DNA of 64,000 nt from Agelas oroides (Eukaryota; Porifera; Demospongiae; Agelasida; Agelasidae). The stretch covers positions 18,895,824 to 18,959,823 of the forward strand of contig OX422184.1 of NCBI GenBank assembly GCA_949130485.1. The letters are read 5' to 3'. The translations under genes and the position numbers were made by a program. The notes below the pieces were generated by a model. The model did no database searches. It was not told the DNA's origin and worked only from the letters and a program-made list of their open reading frames with translations. The number at the start of each line of letters is the position of its first letter. Positions within the stretch are counted from its first letter, which is position 1. This document shows, piece by piece, positions 46,640 through 59,000 of the stretch.

Positions 46640-47655
46640 TGATGAGGCCTGGTATTGGCTGAAATGCGTCCTGTGCAGAGCAGCATGGGGCTTTCCCTTC
46701 TGCAACCTACAGCACAGTCTACATACATGTACAAATGTAGTACAACCCTACTCAGTATATTGTGACTCAAAATGCTCCTGATGTACCATGAGTCTCTATG
46801 GTGTATGGAATTTGTGCCTTGAGTAATAGTAATAATAAGCTCGAGAGGGAACCTACTGTATACACCCATGAAACCATAACTTGTACTTTGCTCTTTGTTA
46901 AATACTGTCTCAAGTAATTGGAGTTCAGGACATGCGAATCTCCACAAGGCAGCACCATAGAGAGATGTACAGAAAAACTGAAGCAAACTGAAGCAAACAT
47001 GACTTCACAGCTGAGGAACAGACTCCAAAATTTGCTACAAGGCAATTAGCATGTCCAATAAAATCCTTCCTTTTGTTCTCAATATCCTCAGAATCAGAGA
47101 GATCACATGACAGAGTGTGTCCTAGTTGAACAACAATATCTGTGAAAGTTAGCTCCTGTCCACAAAACTCAAACCGTTCATTCACAACCACAGACTTATG
47201 TGAACGGAAGCAAATGAGTTGAGTTTTCCATGCATTAAATATCAAGTTTTTCTCAGAAACAAAATCCGATCAGACTTGAAGCATCCTTCTGAGCGCATGA
47301 GCACAGGGTGCAATCAGAGCTAGATCATCTGCGTAACAGAGACCGCCCACAAACATCCCTTCCCAGTGACACCCACACCAAGCTTTTGCAAACATAGAAG
47401 TTTATCAGTAAACAGTATTGGGGATAAGACCCCTCCCTACCAGACTCCGTTTGTCACGGAAAAAGGTGAAGATAGAATACCATTCCACCTGATCTCCATA
47501 TGCTGGTTGCTGTACCATTGCAGCAAAAATCGAATAACAGGATTATATCCTCCCTTGTTCGTGTTATTTTTTGGTATGCCATCCCTACATCGATCTGTTT
47601 TCATTTTTAATGATTTTTCTTTTCTTGTAGAAATTACCAATAACACTGCAGGTTT
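46640..47655 (-). mobile_element. LINE reverse transcriptase fragment with stops
   Basis: The minus strand reads IRFLLQWYSNQ...MEIRWNG, then TNGVW-stop-GGVLSPILF (the family motif has Arg/Gln at the stop), then GLCYADDLALIAPCAHALRRM with an intact YADD catalytic box near 47322-47333, and FVSEKNLIFNAWKTQLICF. A stop follows LRRMLQV. A thumb-like tail reaches about 46640. It differs from the LINE at 18126-19968 (YADD, not FADD). Dead copy. Confidence 0.85.
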
Positions 47656-47659
47656 AATT

Positions 47660-48505
47660 AAAACAACTTACTCTTGTTATGAAGATGTAACTAGCACAAA
47701 TTACAACCACGTGAACTAGACTGTAAGCCAAACCATTATCATGCATGGATTAAATCTATCATGCATGGATTAAATCACTACAATGTCAGGATGCTAAACT
47801 ATGCAAATGTTTGAAGATGCACACTATATTATTTTACTAAGGATTTTCAATCCCGCCATGCAGGTCCAGAAGCAGGAGCACCATCACTAGGCAGGAGTAG
47901 ATGAAGGAGCAGGTGGGAAGTCGGGGTGAGGTGGAGGAGTATCTTGGAGAGATGGGCGAGGAGTGTCTGGGACAGGTGGAGGGGGAGAGTTTGGCAAGGG
48001 ACATGTTGGATCATGCATACCACCACAGATGTTATAAATCGAAGTCAAGGGACGACTTGGCAGGTTCCATGTCCGAGAAAATGAATCCCAACGATGTCTA
48101 GTACCCCATTCGATGCCACAGGGATACTTCTGTTTGTAGAGAAAGTGTATGTGTAGAAAATCAGTTTATATATATTTACATTTAAATAGTATGTATATAG
48201 AATTCTTAGATGAAGAGACTTCAATTTAATAAATCAATAAAAGAAAAATGCAAACCTTACTTAGTGAGTCAGAAATTTGAGATTCCTAAATTTTCAGCAG
48301 TTTCTGAAACACATTTTAAGAGTTTCCAACACTGGGGGAGGGGGGCTAACCCAAGATTTGTGCATGGGTTCAACCACTCTTGTTCTCAGTTTTTCTAGTT
48401 TTGTATTTCATGTCAAACATTATCACAGTGAAAATAATTGGACTTCATATTACTGTCATTATTATTCTACAATTTTTGTAGTGAATGAATCAACAAAATC
48501 ATTGA
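47660..48505. other. Interval downstream of LLTP copy B exon 11
   Basis: Further LLTP exons are expected on the minus strand because exon 11 ends in a good donor (TTT|GTAAGTC), but I could not place one with confidence. A short plus-strand frame (47901-48101, MKEQVGSRGEVEEYL) is purine-repeat rich and unassigned. ATGCATGGATTAAATC is repeated at about 47740-47775. Confidence 0.4.
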
Positions 48506-48510
48506 CTTAC

Positions 48511-51500
48511 AAATCTCAAACTCCAGATTCTTCCTCTGCACATCCTAATGCGGCGAAACTGGTACCAGGCATACAAATTGATTCGGTTGTTTGGCCATCC
48601 CTCATACGCACCAACACAGGCCTGAGCTCTTGGTGATCCAGTTATACAACTTGCACACAGCCTTCCCTCTCCACTACCCTCAATTTGATATTCAAAAATA
48701 ACATCTACTGATACTCCACCTCTAGCCAAACTCTGCAGAATGAGAAATTAATTCAGTTAACATAATAAAAGTCATATTTAGTGATTTGTGACACCAGGCA
48801 TGTAAGGTGGTGGAGTCAATTGAGAAACACAGCCTTACATATTTGATCTCCCAAAACCTTATAGGCAAATTGGAGATATGATTGATGAAAATAATGAGCC
48901 GTTCAAATTTAAGTTTGATGAAATTGACACATGCAACTCTACTACCAAATTTCCTCATAATGTTGTGGAAAAGCTCATTTAAAAGTAGCTTCTGTGAAAG
49001 ATGTGTGGACCAAGCTCAGTGGTGCAAGATTTGCTTTAAATTGTACATAGTTACACTGGACTGAGGACCCCCCATCCTCACCAATATGTTGCCTCTAACA
49101 CCACCTTCAACTGTCAAAGTCAAACGTGGACCAATTCCAGCAAAGCCACGAAGTGTGCTTGAATTGGCGCATAACTCAGTTCGAAAGTCAATGTTAGCTT
49201 GCACATGAGGTTGCAGGTAGAGTGATAGAGTTCCAACATAAATGAATATGCTGTATGACACACGAGGCAGACTATATCTTGGTGAGGAATATAAGGTTCT
49301 TGATGGAGTAGGAGTGCAGTTAGAGAAACTTGTTGCATTGGACAAATCAATAAGTACATTACTGAGCACTTTGAAGTACAGCTTAGCGTGCACTTGGCTG
49401 TCTGTTTTCTCCAGCAATACTTCAGCATGCAGTATATTCCATGACCAACGAAGTAAATTTGCTCGTGCAATGACTTTGCCAAATGCCTTCAGGTTTGGAC
49501 AACGATGTCCAATAAACAATCCAGCACCAACCTTAAGGTTTGCCTGGCTAATTCCAAGTGTTTTGCCCCAGATATAAGCTCTGTGGTTTGTGTAATTCCG
49601 AACATCAGCAGCACGGCTACCTTGTGAAGCAACTACATCATAATCTAAATTGGATTCATCCCAATCTGTTCCTCGTCGGTCTCTGCTTTGAGAAAACTTT
49701 TTCTCTGTTGCTATGATGTTTTCAAGAGCTTCAGCTAACCCTTCTGATTCAGGTGTCTCAAATGTTTCAACAAACGAGAGAATGAGTTCCGCTAACTGTA
49801 TATCTCCAAATTGCACAGCAGATGCTACAAGTGCTGTCTGCAGCTCCATCGACGGTGTGTAATCTATATCTCTTTCATCGAAGTATTTGGCTCCCTCACT
49901 AAGTGTTTCTGCAATGGCCACTACATGCTCATAGCTTGCAGGTGTAGTTTGAAGTATGGAGTACAGAGTTTCCTCTACAACTGGATCGTTAATGAGCTTT
50001 CGCAATGCATTAATGGAGGCAAGCTGCACTTCAAGGTCACTGTGGTTATGAAAGGAGATGATAGTGTCCAGTGCAAAGGGAGACCCAGTGTTTCCTAGCG
50101 CATGGATATAGTGAACCATTGTCATCACTGATCTTGGAGCTTCTTCCATTCTGTTCAGAAGGAATTGAGCAATTCTCTGTTCACTCTTCTCTGTTGTTTC
50201 AGAGGCCAGTGCACCATAGGCCAGCAGCAGTGGATCAAGATGATCATCATTTGAGATAATAATCTGCTCCAGTTCAGTTAACAAAGTCGGACTTGCATGG
50301 CGAATAAAGGCAATGTACAATACAATGCTTGTTTGCTCATTTTCTTTAGATGCTTGCTGAAGATCTCTGATAATGGCCTGGAATAAATAGAAGCAGAAAC
50401 CTCCACTGAAGGTAACAAAAGGGGTATGGTAATATTACATCACAGTAGCCATTTCAATTTAGGTCGGTACATTTGGTATATTCCCTGTTCGCCTACTCCC
50501 ATTTTGCCTACTCCCGTTTCGCCTACTCCCGTTTCGCCTACTCCCGTTTCGCCTACTTTAGAACAAAAACTGGCGTTTCGCCTACTCTAAAAAAACACAC
50601 AATATAAATGCACTATCAAATATACAAAACAATAATACAATGTTTAGACATTAGTGTGTGCGGACATTCCTTGTACATATTCCTCTAACGTAATTTTATT
50701 TGTATCAAAGCGACCCTCAAGGTGGTTGTTGGTTCTGAAGGAGTCATTCCAGTATACACTCCACATGGCTGCCTACCACCATGTATCTTCAAAATACCGG
50801 ATGAACTCCGTGATGCGGGGCAATTGTGGGGCGGCAACTTTGATAGCTTGCCAAGCTAGTCGCACAAAGCGGACTGGTACAAATGCTAATACAGCAGTTC
50901 TTCGAAGGAATCGGTTGACATTTGCATCTTCTCTGTAGGCAACTTGTAAGCCAATATTTTGGAACTTTCTCATCAAAGCTTGCCATACATGACAACCTAT
51001 GATTTCACATCCTTTGACTGTACCAAAACATGGTTGACCTGTACTGGTTGGTACACTCAACTACGTACAGCTCAGTCTTGGTACAGACAAAGCCAGTCCT
51101 AGCACAGGATATCACTTTGACATGGCCCAAATAGATTTTCAAAGACAAGCCTACTTCAGGATGTTGCCTTGACATCACTTTGATGCCCAAAATTAATCTT
51201 TTTAGGAGTAGGCGAAACACCACTTTTTTTGTCTAAAGTAGGCAAAACAGGAGTAGGCGAACAGGTACCAATTTATACATTCTATCACTTTAATGTATAG
51301 TAATTGCAAACACCTACCTTCTGTGACTTGTTACTACCTTCGACACTTAGCAGTGAGTACAGAAGATGTTTCATAGATATATCAACTGGTTCTACAGCAT
51401 TTTGTGTCTGGGTAAAAAGATAACACCAAAGAGCTAATGGCAAGTAATTTAACTACTGCACAGCATTATTAATTTTATCACTGATTACTGGAGTTGCTTA

Positions 51501-54500
51501 CATGGTTGGTAATTTTCACGAAGAAGTTCTTTTCGCGTTTTTCGCGCGAGTCGATAGCCGGCAAAACTGCGAAATTTGTGTTGCCTACGATAAACGAATC
51601 ACATTTCAATCCGGCAATACTTTGAACTATTAAGCCATTCTAACTGCTATTGCTTAAGCCAATCGGTAAATCGAGTAAGTTCAAACGGACGAACTGGATG
51701 GCAGCGCAGGGCCGAGAGCGAAAGCGATCGCCTCTGATACAATGGGCCTGGGTACGAGGCTACTTTTATAGCTGGCCAGCATATCCTTTCTCCCCAAACA
51801 CGAAAGAAGAGCAAAGAGAACAAAGAGACATGCAAGATCGACCTCTCTCTCCATAGACAATTCTAGACATTCACTAAGCTTTTAGCTGTCCAGCTAGCTA
51901 ACACGCGGGTTCCAGATTCAGTGACTGCGAAAAGTTAAAACCGCAAAAATTTCTGAAACCCGAATTTAGGCCCGGTTTGCGAAAATTTGTATCCACGAAA
52001 ATTACCAACCATGGTAACAGTGAGGATCTGTAACCAGTATTAAAATTTGGGCTCAAACAATAAATACTGAATGTATACTGAATGTAGCTATACATGTAGC
52101 TCATACTGTATTGAAGTATTCTATGACTGCATCCACTGCAGGTGTGAATCCAGGTAGTGTTCCAAATTCAGATTCTAATATGAGGAGCCGCTCAAGCTGG
52201 TCACCTGTAACAACCAAGTCAGTAGGTTCACAGTACGGTCTGAGATAAAATTTGTACTTTGTATTTACACTGCTTTTGTTGAGAGAACTTACTAAGTTTG
52301 TGGTTGCCAGGATTACTATGCAGTTTTTCTAAAACATGTGGAATAGATGGCATGGCTTTACGAAGGTCTCCCATCTCTGTTTCAGCAAGAGAACCTGCAT
52401 AGAAAAAGCATATGAGCCAAATTACATTCAGTGCAAAGTCATTCCACACAAGTCGTAATTGCATCTCAATGAAGTGAGAAGTTATTAGCTAATACTACTG
52501 TAATTATACCTGCATCTCAATAAAGTTACCTTTATCAATTACAACTTCCAGGGAGCCTCTTAACATTGGTTTTCTGGCACTCCTTCTCCCTCTTTTAGCA
52601 GTTGATGGCATTGTGTAGCAACGTAACAGGTCAAGAACGTATGAGCCATTGGCAGTAAGTAGGTCATCATTCAGTGGGTCCTCTTGCAGTGTTGTGTGTC
52701 TGCTTGAAAACCTCTGCTTAATCTTTGCCATTTTGACATTTGTTAAGCCAGAAGAATGGTAAAGATGTCCAGAGCGGTACTCAATGTCCTCCTCCTTCTC
52801 TAGCTGCATGTCCTTTACACGAGCTCCTGATGAATACTTCTTTACGTCACCAGTGGAGATGGAGCGATGCATCTTGAGTGAGCTCTCGTTGCCAGTAGTC
52901 TCATACCTGCGGGGAGTACTGAGTAATGATCGCTATACATGCATAACCAATATTATGCAAAACTATTCAATGATGGGGTCATCAGTGCTCACAAAAGTCT
53001 ACAGCTGTATAATTATTAGCTATATACTTGTACATGCAGTTCCATCTCCTGGTCACCCCAGCACAGCTGGTATTACTCGAAACATGTCCTGTAACTTTAC
53101 ATGACATCTACGCCTTTTTTTTAATGTTTTTTTTTTTTTTTAAGGGAGATGTGGCTTGTTGATTGTTCGTGCACATGCATTCAATTCTTACTGGTAGTGT
53201 GCCACATGTACTGATTGAGGGTCTTCCTCCTCCTCCTCTTCTTGATTCTGGAGGTTTGCCTGGAAAGCAGCAGCAATGCTCTTCTTGAAATTTACTCCCT
53301 CAGGATGGCTGTCCTTTTCATAGTAAATCTCCACAACACGACCATTTTCTGCTTGCACAAAGCAAAACTGACCAGAAAAGAGTTTGGTCATCAGAGCCTG
53401 CAGATGCTCTTGACTAGATGATTGCAGGAAAATAAGAAAGATAAATATATTACCACTGCCACATTAGAATTATTTGTAAGAATGCTTACTCCATGTTCTC
53501 TTCATCAAAAGGGAAGTCAAGCAGGACCACATTTTTCACTGACAGACAGTACTCCGTTGCAGGAGTTTGGTTGAATGTCCCAACTGGAGTTAAAGCAGAA
53601 GCAATATAATGCGGGTGATAGTTTAGAGGGGCCCCGGAAGGAAAGAAGAGGATGCATTACAGTAACTATACACTTGCTCTGTAAATGCATCCGCGGGAAG
53701 GAGAGTCAGAGTCAAAAATAATTTCAAATGTCGCACTGATGCAACTTCATCAATATTAGTGCGCACTTTTACAACGGTTATTCTGCAGCTGATCGTTCAG
53801 CACGTGTATGTATGTATGTATGTATGTATGTATGAGCGGCGCACGTGACACCACAGTCACGTCAGCTAGTCTCGTGCCCAGACCCCACCCTCTCACAAGG
53901 AAAAAAGCTTTTTGGCGAGGAATTTGCTTCCGCCAATCGCATTGCAGAAAACACAATCTGTGAAAGTCTTGCCCGGCTACTTCAGCACGATAACACAGCA
54001 CTTTTTTGGCGTGTTATCAGTTCTCAGCTATGCATACAGCAAGCTATGAATTTTTAATGAAGCCCAGGGAAGACCCTCTCTGCGCGGGTGGGGTCTGGGC
54101 ACGAGCCTTTCTAGCGTGTCAAGTCTCCAAGCTTCTTTCTTAGTCTCGTTCCCAAACCGCATTTTTCGCGCCTCCGGCTAGTCTCGTGCCCAGACCCCGG
54201 GAGAGTCTGGGCACGAGACTAGCCCCCGGCTCGGCGAAAAGTAACGAGACTATTTCTTTCTGTAGCTGTAACGTGTGTTTGACGGTCATCGTAGCCCCAC
54301 TCTAACTCGATTCACCTACGCATGGCTACTGTCACCGCAGCCGTACGCGCTTCCTCAAAATTATTGCCGCAAACATGCGATCCACCACCCAACACACGGA
54401 GATCAGCTCACCTGAGTTGCAGTCCACTCTGACTATGGCAGACAGTGTGTAGTTCTGAAGTAGGTCTCCCTGAAAGAACTGCTGACTGGCAGTAAATCTG

Positions 54501-54712
54501 TACGTGCAAACACTGGAGTCCTGAAAGAAAAGATTAATATGAAATTAGCTTGCTACCATGAACACACATTTGGCCCGAAGGTGGATTAAAACTTTACACT
54601 TCTGGTATCTAGCTACCTCGCATTGCCCATTTTCTACGTATCCATCTTGCAATGATGCATGGCTCAGTGCCACTGTGGACAGGCAAAGTAGAAATAGCTT
54701 TTCAAATCCCAT
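48511..54712 (-). CDS. Large lipid transfer protein (vitellogenin/apolipophorin-like), copy B
   Basis: Eleven minus-strand exons join in phase: 54617-54712, 54412-54520, 53490-53583, 53192-53413, 52530-52906, 52293-52394, 52107-52204, 51318-51407, 49082-50377, 48839-48991, 48511-48732. Exons 1-7 match copy A in phase and, except exon 1 (27 bp shorter), in length. The protein has a signal peptide (MGFEKLFLLCLSTVALSHA), the N-terminal LLTP barrel (FCFVQAENGRVVEIYY, EGVNFKKSIAAAFQ) and then, in the 432-codon exon 9, an alpha-helical HEAT-like domain (LLAYGALASETTEKSEQRIAQFL, TGSPFALDTIISFHNHSDLEVQLASINALRKLI), which is the vitellogenin superhelix. Beta-sheet-like sequence follows. Known role of the family: secreted carrier of lipid. 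A MULE-like element and a MITE sit in introns 8 and 7. The 3' end was not located. Confidence 0.88.
50463..51273 (-). mobile_element. Mutator-like (MULE) deletion derivative in intron 8 of LLTP copy B
   Basis: Both ends consist of tandem CGCCTACTCCCGTTT units, in inverse orientation (about 50490-50590 and 51210-51265). The minus strand encodes the C-terminal part of a MULE-type transposase: FVRLAWQAIKVAAPQLPRITEF, IRYFEDTWW, a TAG stop, then MWSVYWNDSFRTNNHLEGRF. The R-TNN-LEG signature is typical of animal MULE transposases. N-terminal catalytic parts are missing, so it is non-autonomous. Confidence 0.7.
51501..52013. mobile_element. MITE with ATGGTTGGTAATTTTC ends in intron 7 of LLTP copy B
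   Basis: ATGGTTGGTAATTTTCACGAA at the left is matched by TTCGTGG...GAAAATTACCAACCAT at the right (inverse; CACGAAAATTACC at about 51995). The 513-bp element is non-coding and holds a TACGAGGCTA end of the TAGCCTCG family at about 51750, so elements are nested. Confidence 0.75.
54141..54252. mobile_element. TAGTCTCGTTCCC-variant palindrome, absent from copy A
   Basis: Runs from TAGTCTCGTTCCCAAACC to AAAGTAACGAGACTA, with a nested CTAGTCTCGTGCCCAGACCC palindrome. It is flanked by CTTCTTTCT and TTTCTTTCT (8 of 9). The same intron of copy A reads CTTCTTTCTGTAGCTG without the element, i.e. an empty site. A related, larger TAGTCTCGTGCCCAG pair spans about 53867-54110. Confidence 0.85.
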
Positions 54713-54761
54713 TCTGATACAAATCTTGTGTAGGTTTGCTGTAGGTCAAAAAGCGTGCTCT

Positions 54762-54768
54762 TTTTATA
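54762..54768 (-). promoter_or_regulatory. TATA box of LLTP copy B
   Basis: The minus strand reads GGGCTATAAAAAGAGCACGC; the box lies 50 bp upstream of ATG 54712, as in copy A. One GTAAACATG unit lies about 50 bp further upstream. Confidence 0.75.
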
Positions 54769-55681
54769 GCCCATGTAGTAAACCGTAAGAACAATTATCT
54801 CCGTTGCCAGTAAACATGTCAGTTTCATTACATCTAGCTGTAAACAGTTTATTGCCTTCATTAAAAGTGTGAATTTTATTTTATACAAGAAGGAAATGGC
54901 AGCAATAATTAGACCACTAGCACATTCATAGTCAAATTTGTCAGTACTATTACAGTAATTAGCGCACCTTCCTTCTTTTGGAATGCAATTCATTTTCAGA
55001 TGTAAAGAAAGTAAAAGCGTGATATAACTGGTCAGAGTCCAAAGTTCATTTAGCTATCAGTCCCTCAGCAAAGCAGATTCACCTCTAGCTATTTTCTGCA
55101 TGTGTGAATTCCATTCCAAGAAGGAAATGGCAGACCCTCTAGTGCATTCATAGCCTATTTGCCTACTTTCATTTCCCCTGCATGCCTGCTCCTGTTTCCT
55201 TCTTTACATACTTTTAACCTATATAATTTCTTTTTGCTTAGTGGCATTGTCTAGAGAAATGGTGAGACAGTAGGCAAGATGACTTGTCTCATGGGAAGCT
55301 AAGGAAACAGATGGAGCACTTAATTAACCCTCGAGAGGTAGTCACTTATCAAAAGCATTTGCAATTGGGATCAAAATCTAATTAAGCAATCAAAGTCCTT
55401 TTTGAGAGTTTTCCAAGTTATCAAGTAGCCTCGTTCCCAGGCTCTTGTGTACATAACAGCCTGGGAATGAAGCTAGGATCAAGGTGACCTCCAAGCTGTA
55501 ATAATCAACGGACCAAGAACACGCAGTACTTTAAACCACTAAAAATCAAGCAATCAAGAGCTTCAGAATGAAATGAGCAAGTGATCAAGCACACTTTTCA
55601 CTGATTTTCAAGAGATTCTGAAGCTTTCTTACGTGCAACAGTAATGACACTGGGACTATGTGTGCATTTGCATGAAATACA

Positions 55682-55803
55682 TAGCCTCGTTCCCAGGCCT
55701 TCCCACCGTCCAGTTGTTGATCACTTGTGGTATAACCTCGTTCCCAGGCCTTCCAACCGTCCAGTTTTTGACTGGACAGTGGGAAGGCCTGGGAACGAGG
55801 CTA
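55682..55803. mobile_element. TAGCCTCGTTCCC-family element with clear 9-bp target duplication
   Basis: 122 bp from TAGCCTCGTTCCCAGGCC to GGCCTGGGAACGAGGCTA, with a duplicated left arm (AACCTCGTTCCCAGGCCTTCC). Flanks TGAAATACA (55673-55681) and TGAAATACG (55804-55812) agree at 8 of 9 bases. A 50-bp sibling lies at 55426-55475. Confidence 0.9.
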
Positions 55804-56667
55804 TGAAATACGTAGGTGGCACGGAATTAACACAGTATTTCCAAGGTCGACTAACCTGGAATCCAAGCTGATAGACTTCTTTGCCTTCATAAAATTTTAG
55901 CAAACAGTCAGTTTTGGGAGTCTTCAACCTTTCACTGTCCGTAAAATTGGGGATTTTTCGGTCCATTTCCAGTCGGCATTGGCATCCATGCAGTAATGCA
56001 TTCATACTTAAGATATTAGATGTGGCCTGGCAGAACACCTCATATGGTGGTCAGAACTTTGAGATAAGCTTAGATCGACTTCTCTTTCGTTTTTTGAGAT
56101 CATGCGTGCACTTTATTGTGAAATTATTCTTGTGAAGTTAATATTCTGTGTTTCCCTTGTGGTTTAACTTTTCTTGTTTTTATAAGTGCTCCAGAACTTT
56201 GTAAATTTATCAATTTTGTGTATGATTGTGAAAGAAAAAAAATCAAGAAAAAATCGGCATAAGTAAAAAAGAAATAGTGAAAAGAAAAATAGGCAGATTT
56301 CTTGGGGAAAAAAAAAAAGAAAAATAGGGAAACAAAAAGCAAAATCTATCAAGGCCTAGTTAGGATGCTACCTACAGTGAGCATGTAGATGCGTCCATCA
56401 AGTGGCAATTTTGTCGGGTTCATGAATATATTAATAAGCTACTAAAACCCTTTTTTAAAATTAGGCAAAGCAAGATTGCCCTAAAGCAAACCCTAACCCT
56501 GAAACTAGGAGTAACACTGGTCCCGACTGTAACCCACGTTTATGTTTTCGTTAACCTCCACCGAGAGAATTCTGTGCCACTTAAAGTGCATGCCCGATAA
56601 AAAGGTATTTAGGTAACTTGACTAAATACTTTTGTCAAACCAGCAAACATGTTGTGCTGGTTGAGTT

Positions 56668-57134
56668 TAGGCCTTGATGGATTATGCTAGCATAATTTTA
56701 GAATTATTTGAGAATAATAGGTGTAAAATTCTAATAAAAAAAGAATAATATGTCCTAGTTTTGTAGGCTACACCTAACAGCAATTGGCGTTGAGTCTAGG
56801 CGTACATGTAACCTTGTCCATAGGCATCATTTGGCAGCTGCTGCCAATGAAACATTGAAACCTGGGGATGAGGCTAGTGTGCGTGCGCATTTCCACTCCA
56901 ATCACGTGTAGTAATGTAGTAGGCATTAATTAAAATGAGTATTTGTACAGTTTTTGGTATTGAGTGGGGCTATCTATATATAACAAGACTCTATTTGGTG
57001 CACGATGTATTGTATTTAGACTGGGAATAATAGGCATGATGAAAAGAATATTAGGTAGAATGAGAAGAATAATAGGTAAGAATTTGGAGAATACAAGAAT
57101 AGAATAATAGGGTAAAAAAATCCATCAAGGCCTA
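56668..57134. mobile_element. AT-rich MITE with GTTGAGTT target duplication
   Basis: Ends TAGGCCTTGATGGATT and its complement, AATCCATCAAGGCCTA after an A run. The direct repeat GTTGAGTT (8 bp, arguably 9) lies on both sides. The copy A flank at about 4363-4395 (TTGTGCTAGTTTAAGTTTCAG) is the uninterrupted site. Internal ATTATGCTAGCATAAT and AATAATAGG runs; no coding. Confidence 0.85.
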
Positions 57135-58444
57135 GTTGAGTTTCAGTAACTAGCTGTCAATAAGCTGGCATTTGACACCACACTGCATCAGTAAAACACT
57201 AGCTACATGGCTACAGCTTTCAGGCAATACAGTGTACTCATAATTAGCACCCTTTCCAGACCATTAATTTTTTTTTTTTTTTAGCATATCCCCCCAAATA
57301 GTAACTCACTTAGCCATAACTGGCCCACCCACCTACACTTCTGCCCCAGCCCTCCTCTCATGTCCCCATTGTTTTAGCTTCAAACTCGATTAATGCTCAA
57401 AAATGTCCACACAGTCATAGGAACATTGATGTGCCACCTGGTGTTGGTGCTCTCCCCCACTTGACACACAACGAAATTCATTGTTATATCCATGCAGGTA
57501 AGTACACCTTAACTACCTTTGTCAACCAGCAGAAATGTCAGCATCGAGCTGCATGTAAACAAGTCATCATTTGACATCATTGTATTGTTATGCTTCGTCT
57601 GCTATAACAACGGATTGGGACGGATTGCGACAGAGCCATTAGTTGACAGCCATTTTAGATCTCTGTACAATTCGCACACACAATCATAATATAGTTACGT
57701 GCACATATACATACATAACCACACATACTAGTGCGCATGCACCAATGTATACATATTAAATAATAACAATGCACGTCATAACATTGCAGGAATAGTACTT
57801 AACACTACAATCATACTGCCTATTAACTGTAAACAATACTTTCAGGATTAAGTTACTAGGTGTGAATTTCATTCTAAAAGGAGGAAATGGCAGCATCATC
57901 TGTAGCACAAGTCATACACATCACATGACATCACAATAGTAGACTTTTCGACTTTTTGTTATCTTCAGAACCTGATGGAAACATCTCAAAGGTTCTAAAT
58001 TACAATTAATTCATGCAATTTCCAGGGTTAGCCAACTTTACTTAATTCTCTGCCCTTCCATGACATAAATTGCACAAAAATGCAATAAAATACATGCATA
58101 GCCTATATGAACATATGGTCAAAAAATTGAAAACATTCTGCTGCTAAGAGTATCCCAAGTCGAGGGGGGAAATTCATGATTAGTGGGTTATAGTCCACTT
58201 TACCTCTCAGCCCTTCATTTGTTGTTGTCAACACTAATCTCGTTTTCAAGCCTTCTCTTCCCTTACTTTTTTTTTATCACTGTAACTAAACATGACGGCC
58301 TACATGATGGGAACAATCAGGTGCCATAGTGAACATGATCCTGTTCCAAACTGTACCACATCATCATAATCCAGCCGTTTCGCCAGCGACCGGAAGTGCA
58401 ATAGGAGTGGTCATTTTTTTATTTTTGGCGTAAACACGAATACG

Positions 58445-58747
58445 TCATGGATTCACCGTCCACGTGGCAGACTCCATTTGGAGCACTTCGTTGGAGGGCA
58501 GCTGGAGTCGTGCGTGTGTGAGCACGCAGCAGTCGATCGGGTCTTGGAGGAAGAGCAAGGACTGTGCTATGTAACTGAACAAGTCCGGTATTCCTACACC
58601 TTGGAACAGTAGAGAAATCGCGTCGTCTTCGAGGTATCCTCCGTTTTGCTGGTTCTGAATGAGAGACACGATCGCCTCCCCAATAGCGTTTCGCCAATAG
58701 CAGAGATGACGATTTTTGCTGTGGATGTTGTCCTTTGGTGCAACTTT
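58445..58747 (-). CDS. Hypothetical terminal exon (about 100 residues)
   Basis: After an acceptor-like ATTTACTTGGTAG at 58748, the minus strand is open for 100 codons: HLCYWRNAIGEAIVSLIQNQ, GGYLEDDAISLLFQGVGIPD, LFSYIAQSLLFLQDPIDCCV, then LQLPSNEVLQMESATWTVNP and TGA at 58445. The composition is convincingly protein-like. Its position just inside the CAGCCGTTTCGC end suggests it belongs to that element. Family not recognised; no upstream exon identified. Confidence 0.45.
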   Translation of the reverse strand, partial: KVAPKDNIHSKNRHLCYWRNAIGEAIVSLIQNQQNGGYLEDDAISLLFQGVGIPDLFSYIAQSLLFLQDPIDCCVLTHARLQLPSNEVLQMESATWTVNP

Positions 58748-59000
58748 CTACCAAGTAAATAGTAAGTTGTTCCCATACATACTTTTGTGTATTTGAGACT
58801 CCAAAAACTTGTAATAATTAAGCAGTGTGACCTGGCTAGGTTGTGCAGCACTCACCTTGCATCCCCCTATTTTATTAGACTATGGATGGTGCATGCTTCA
58901 AAACCTTCTGTAGGCCTTATGTCCAGACTTTCACCCAGCTTTTGTTACTTGATATGCCAGGAGGGCCTTGTAAAACTGGTTATGTACAGTGACATATCTC

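Larger units (their letters stand above)
54797..58360. repeat. Upstream block of LLTP copy B, shared with copy A and interrupted by MITEs
   Basis: Homologous to about 2860-4432. Shared landmarks include AGTACTATTACAGTAATTAG, GATGTAAAGAAAGTAAAAGC and TTGTGCTRGTT, with GTGTGAATTCCATTCC-type modules at about 54868, 55103 and 57854. Interruptions include TAGCCTCG elements (55426-55475, 55682-55803), the MITE 56668-57134 and a diverged reverse copy of the 35.1-kb direct repeat (57290-57470). No gene was found. Confidence 0.65.
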
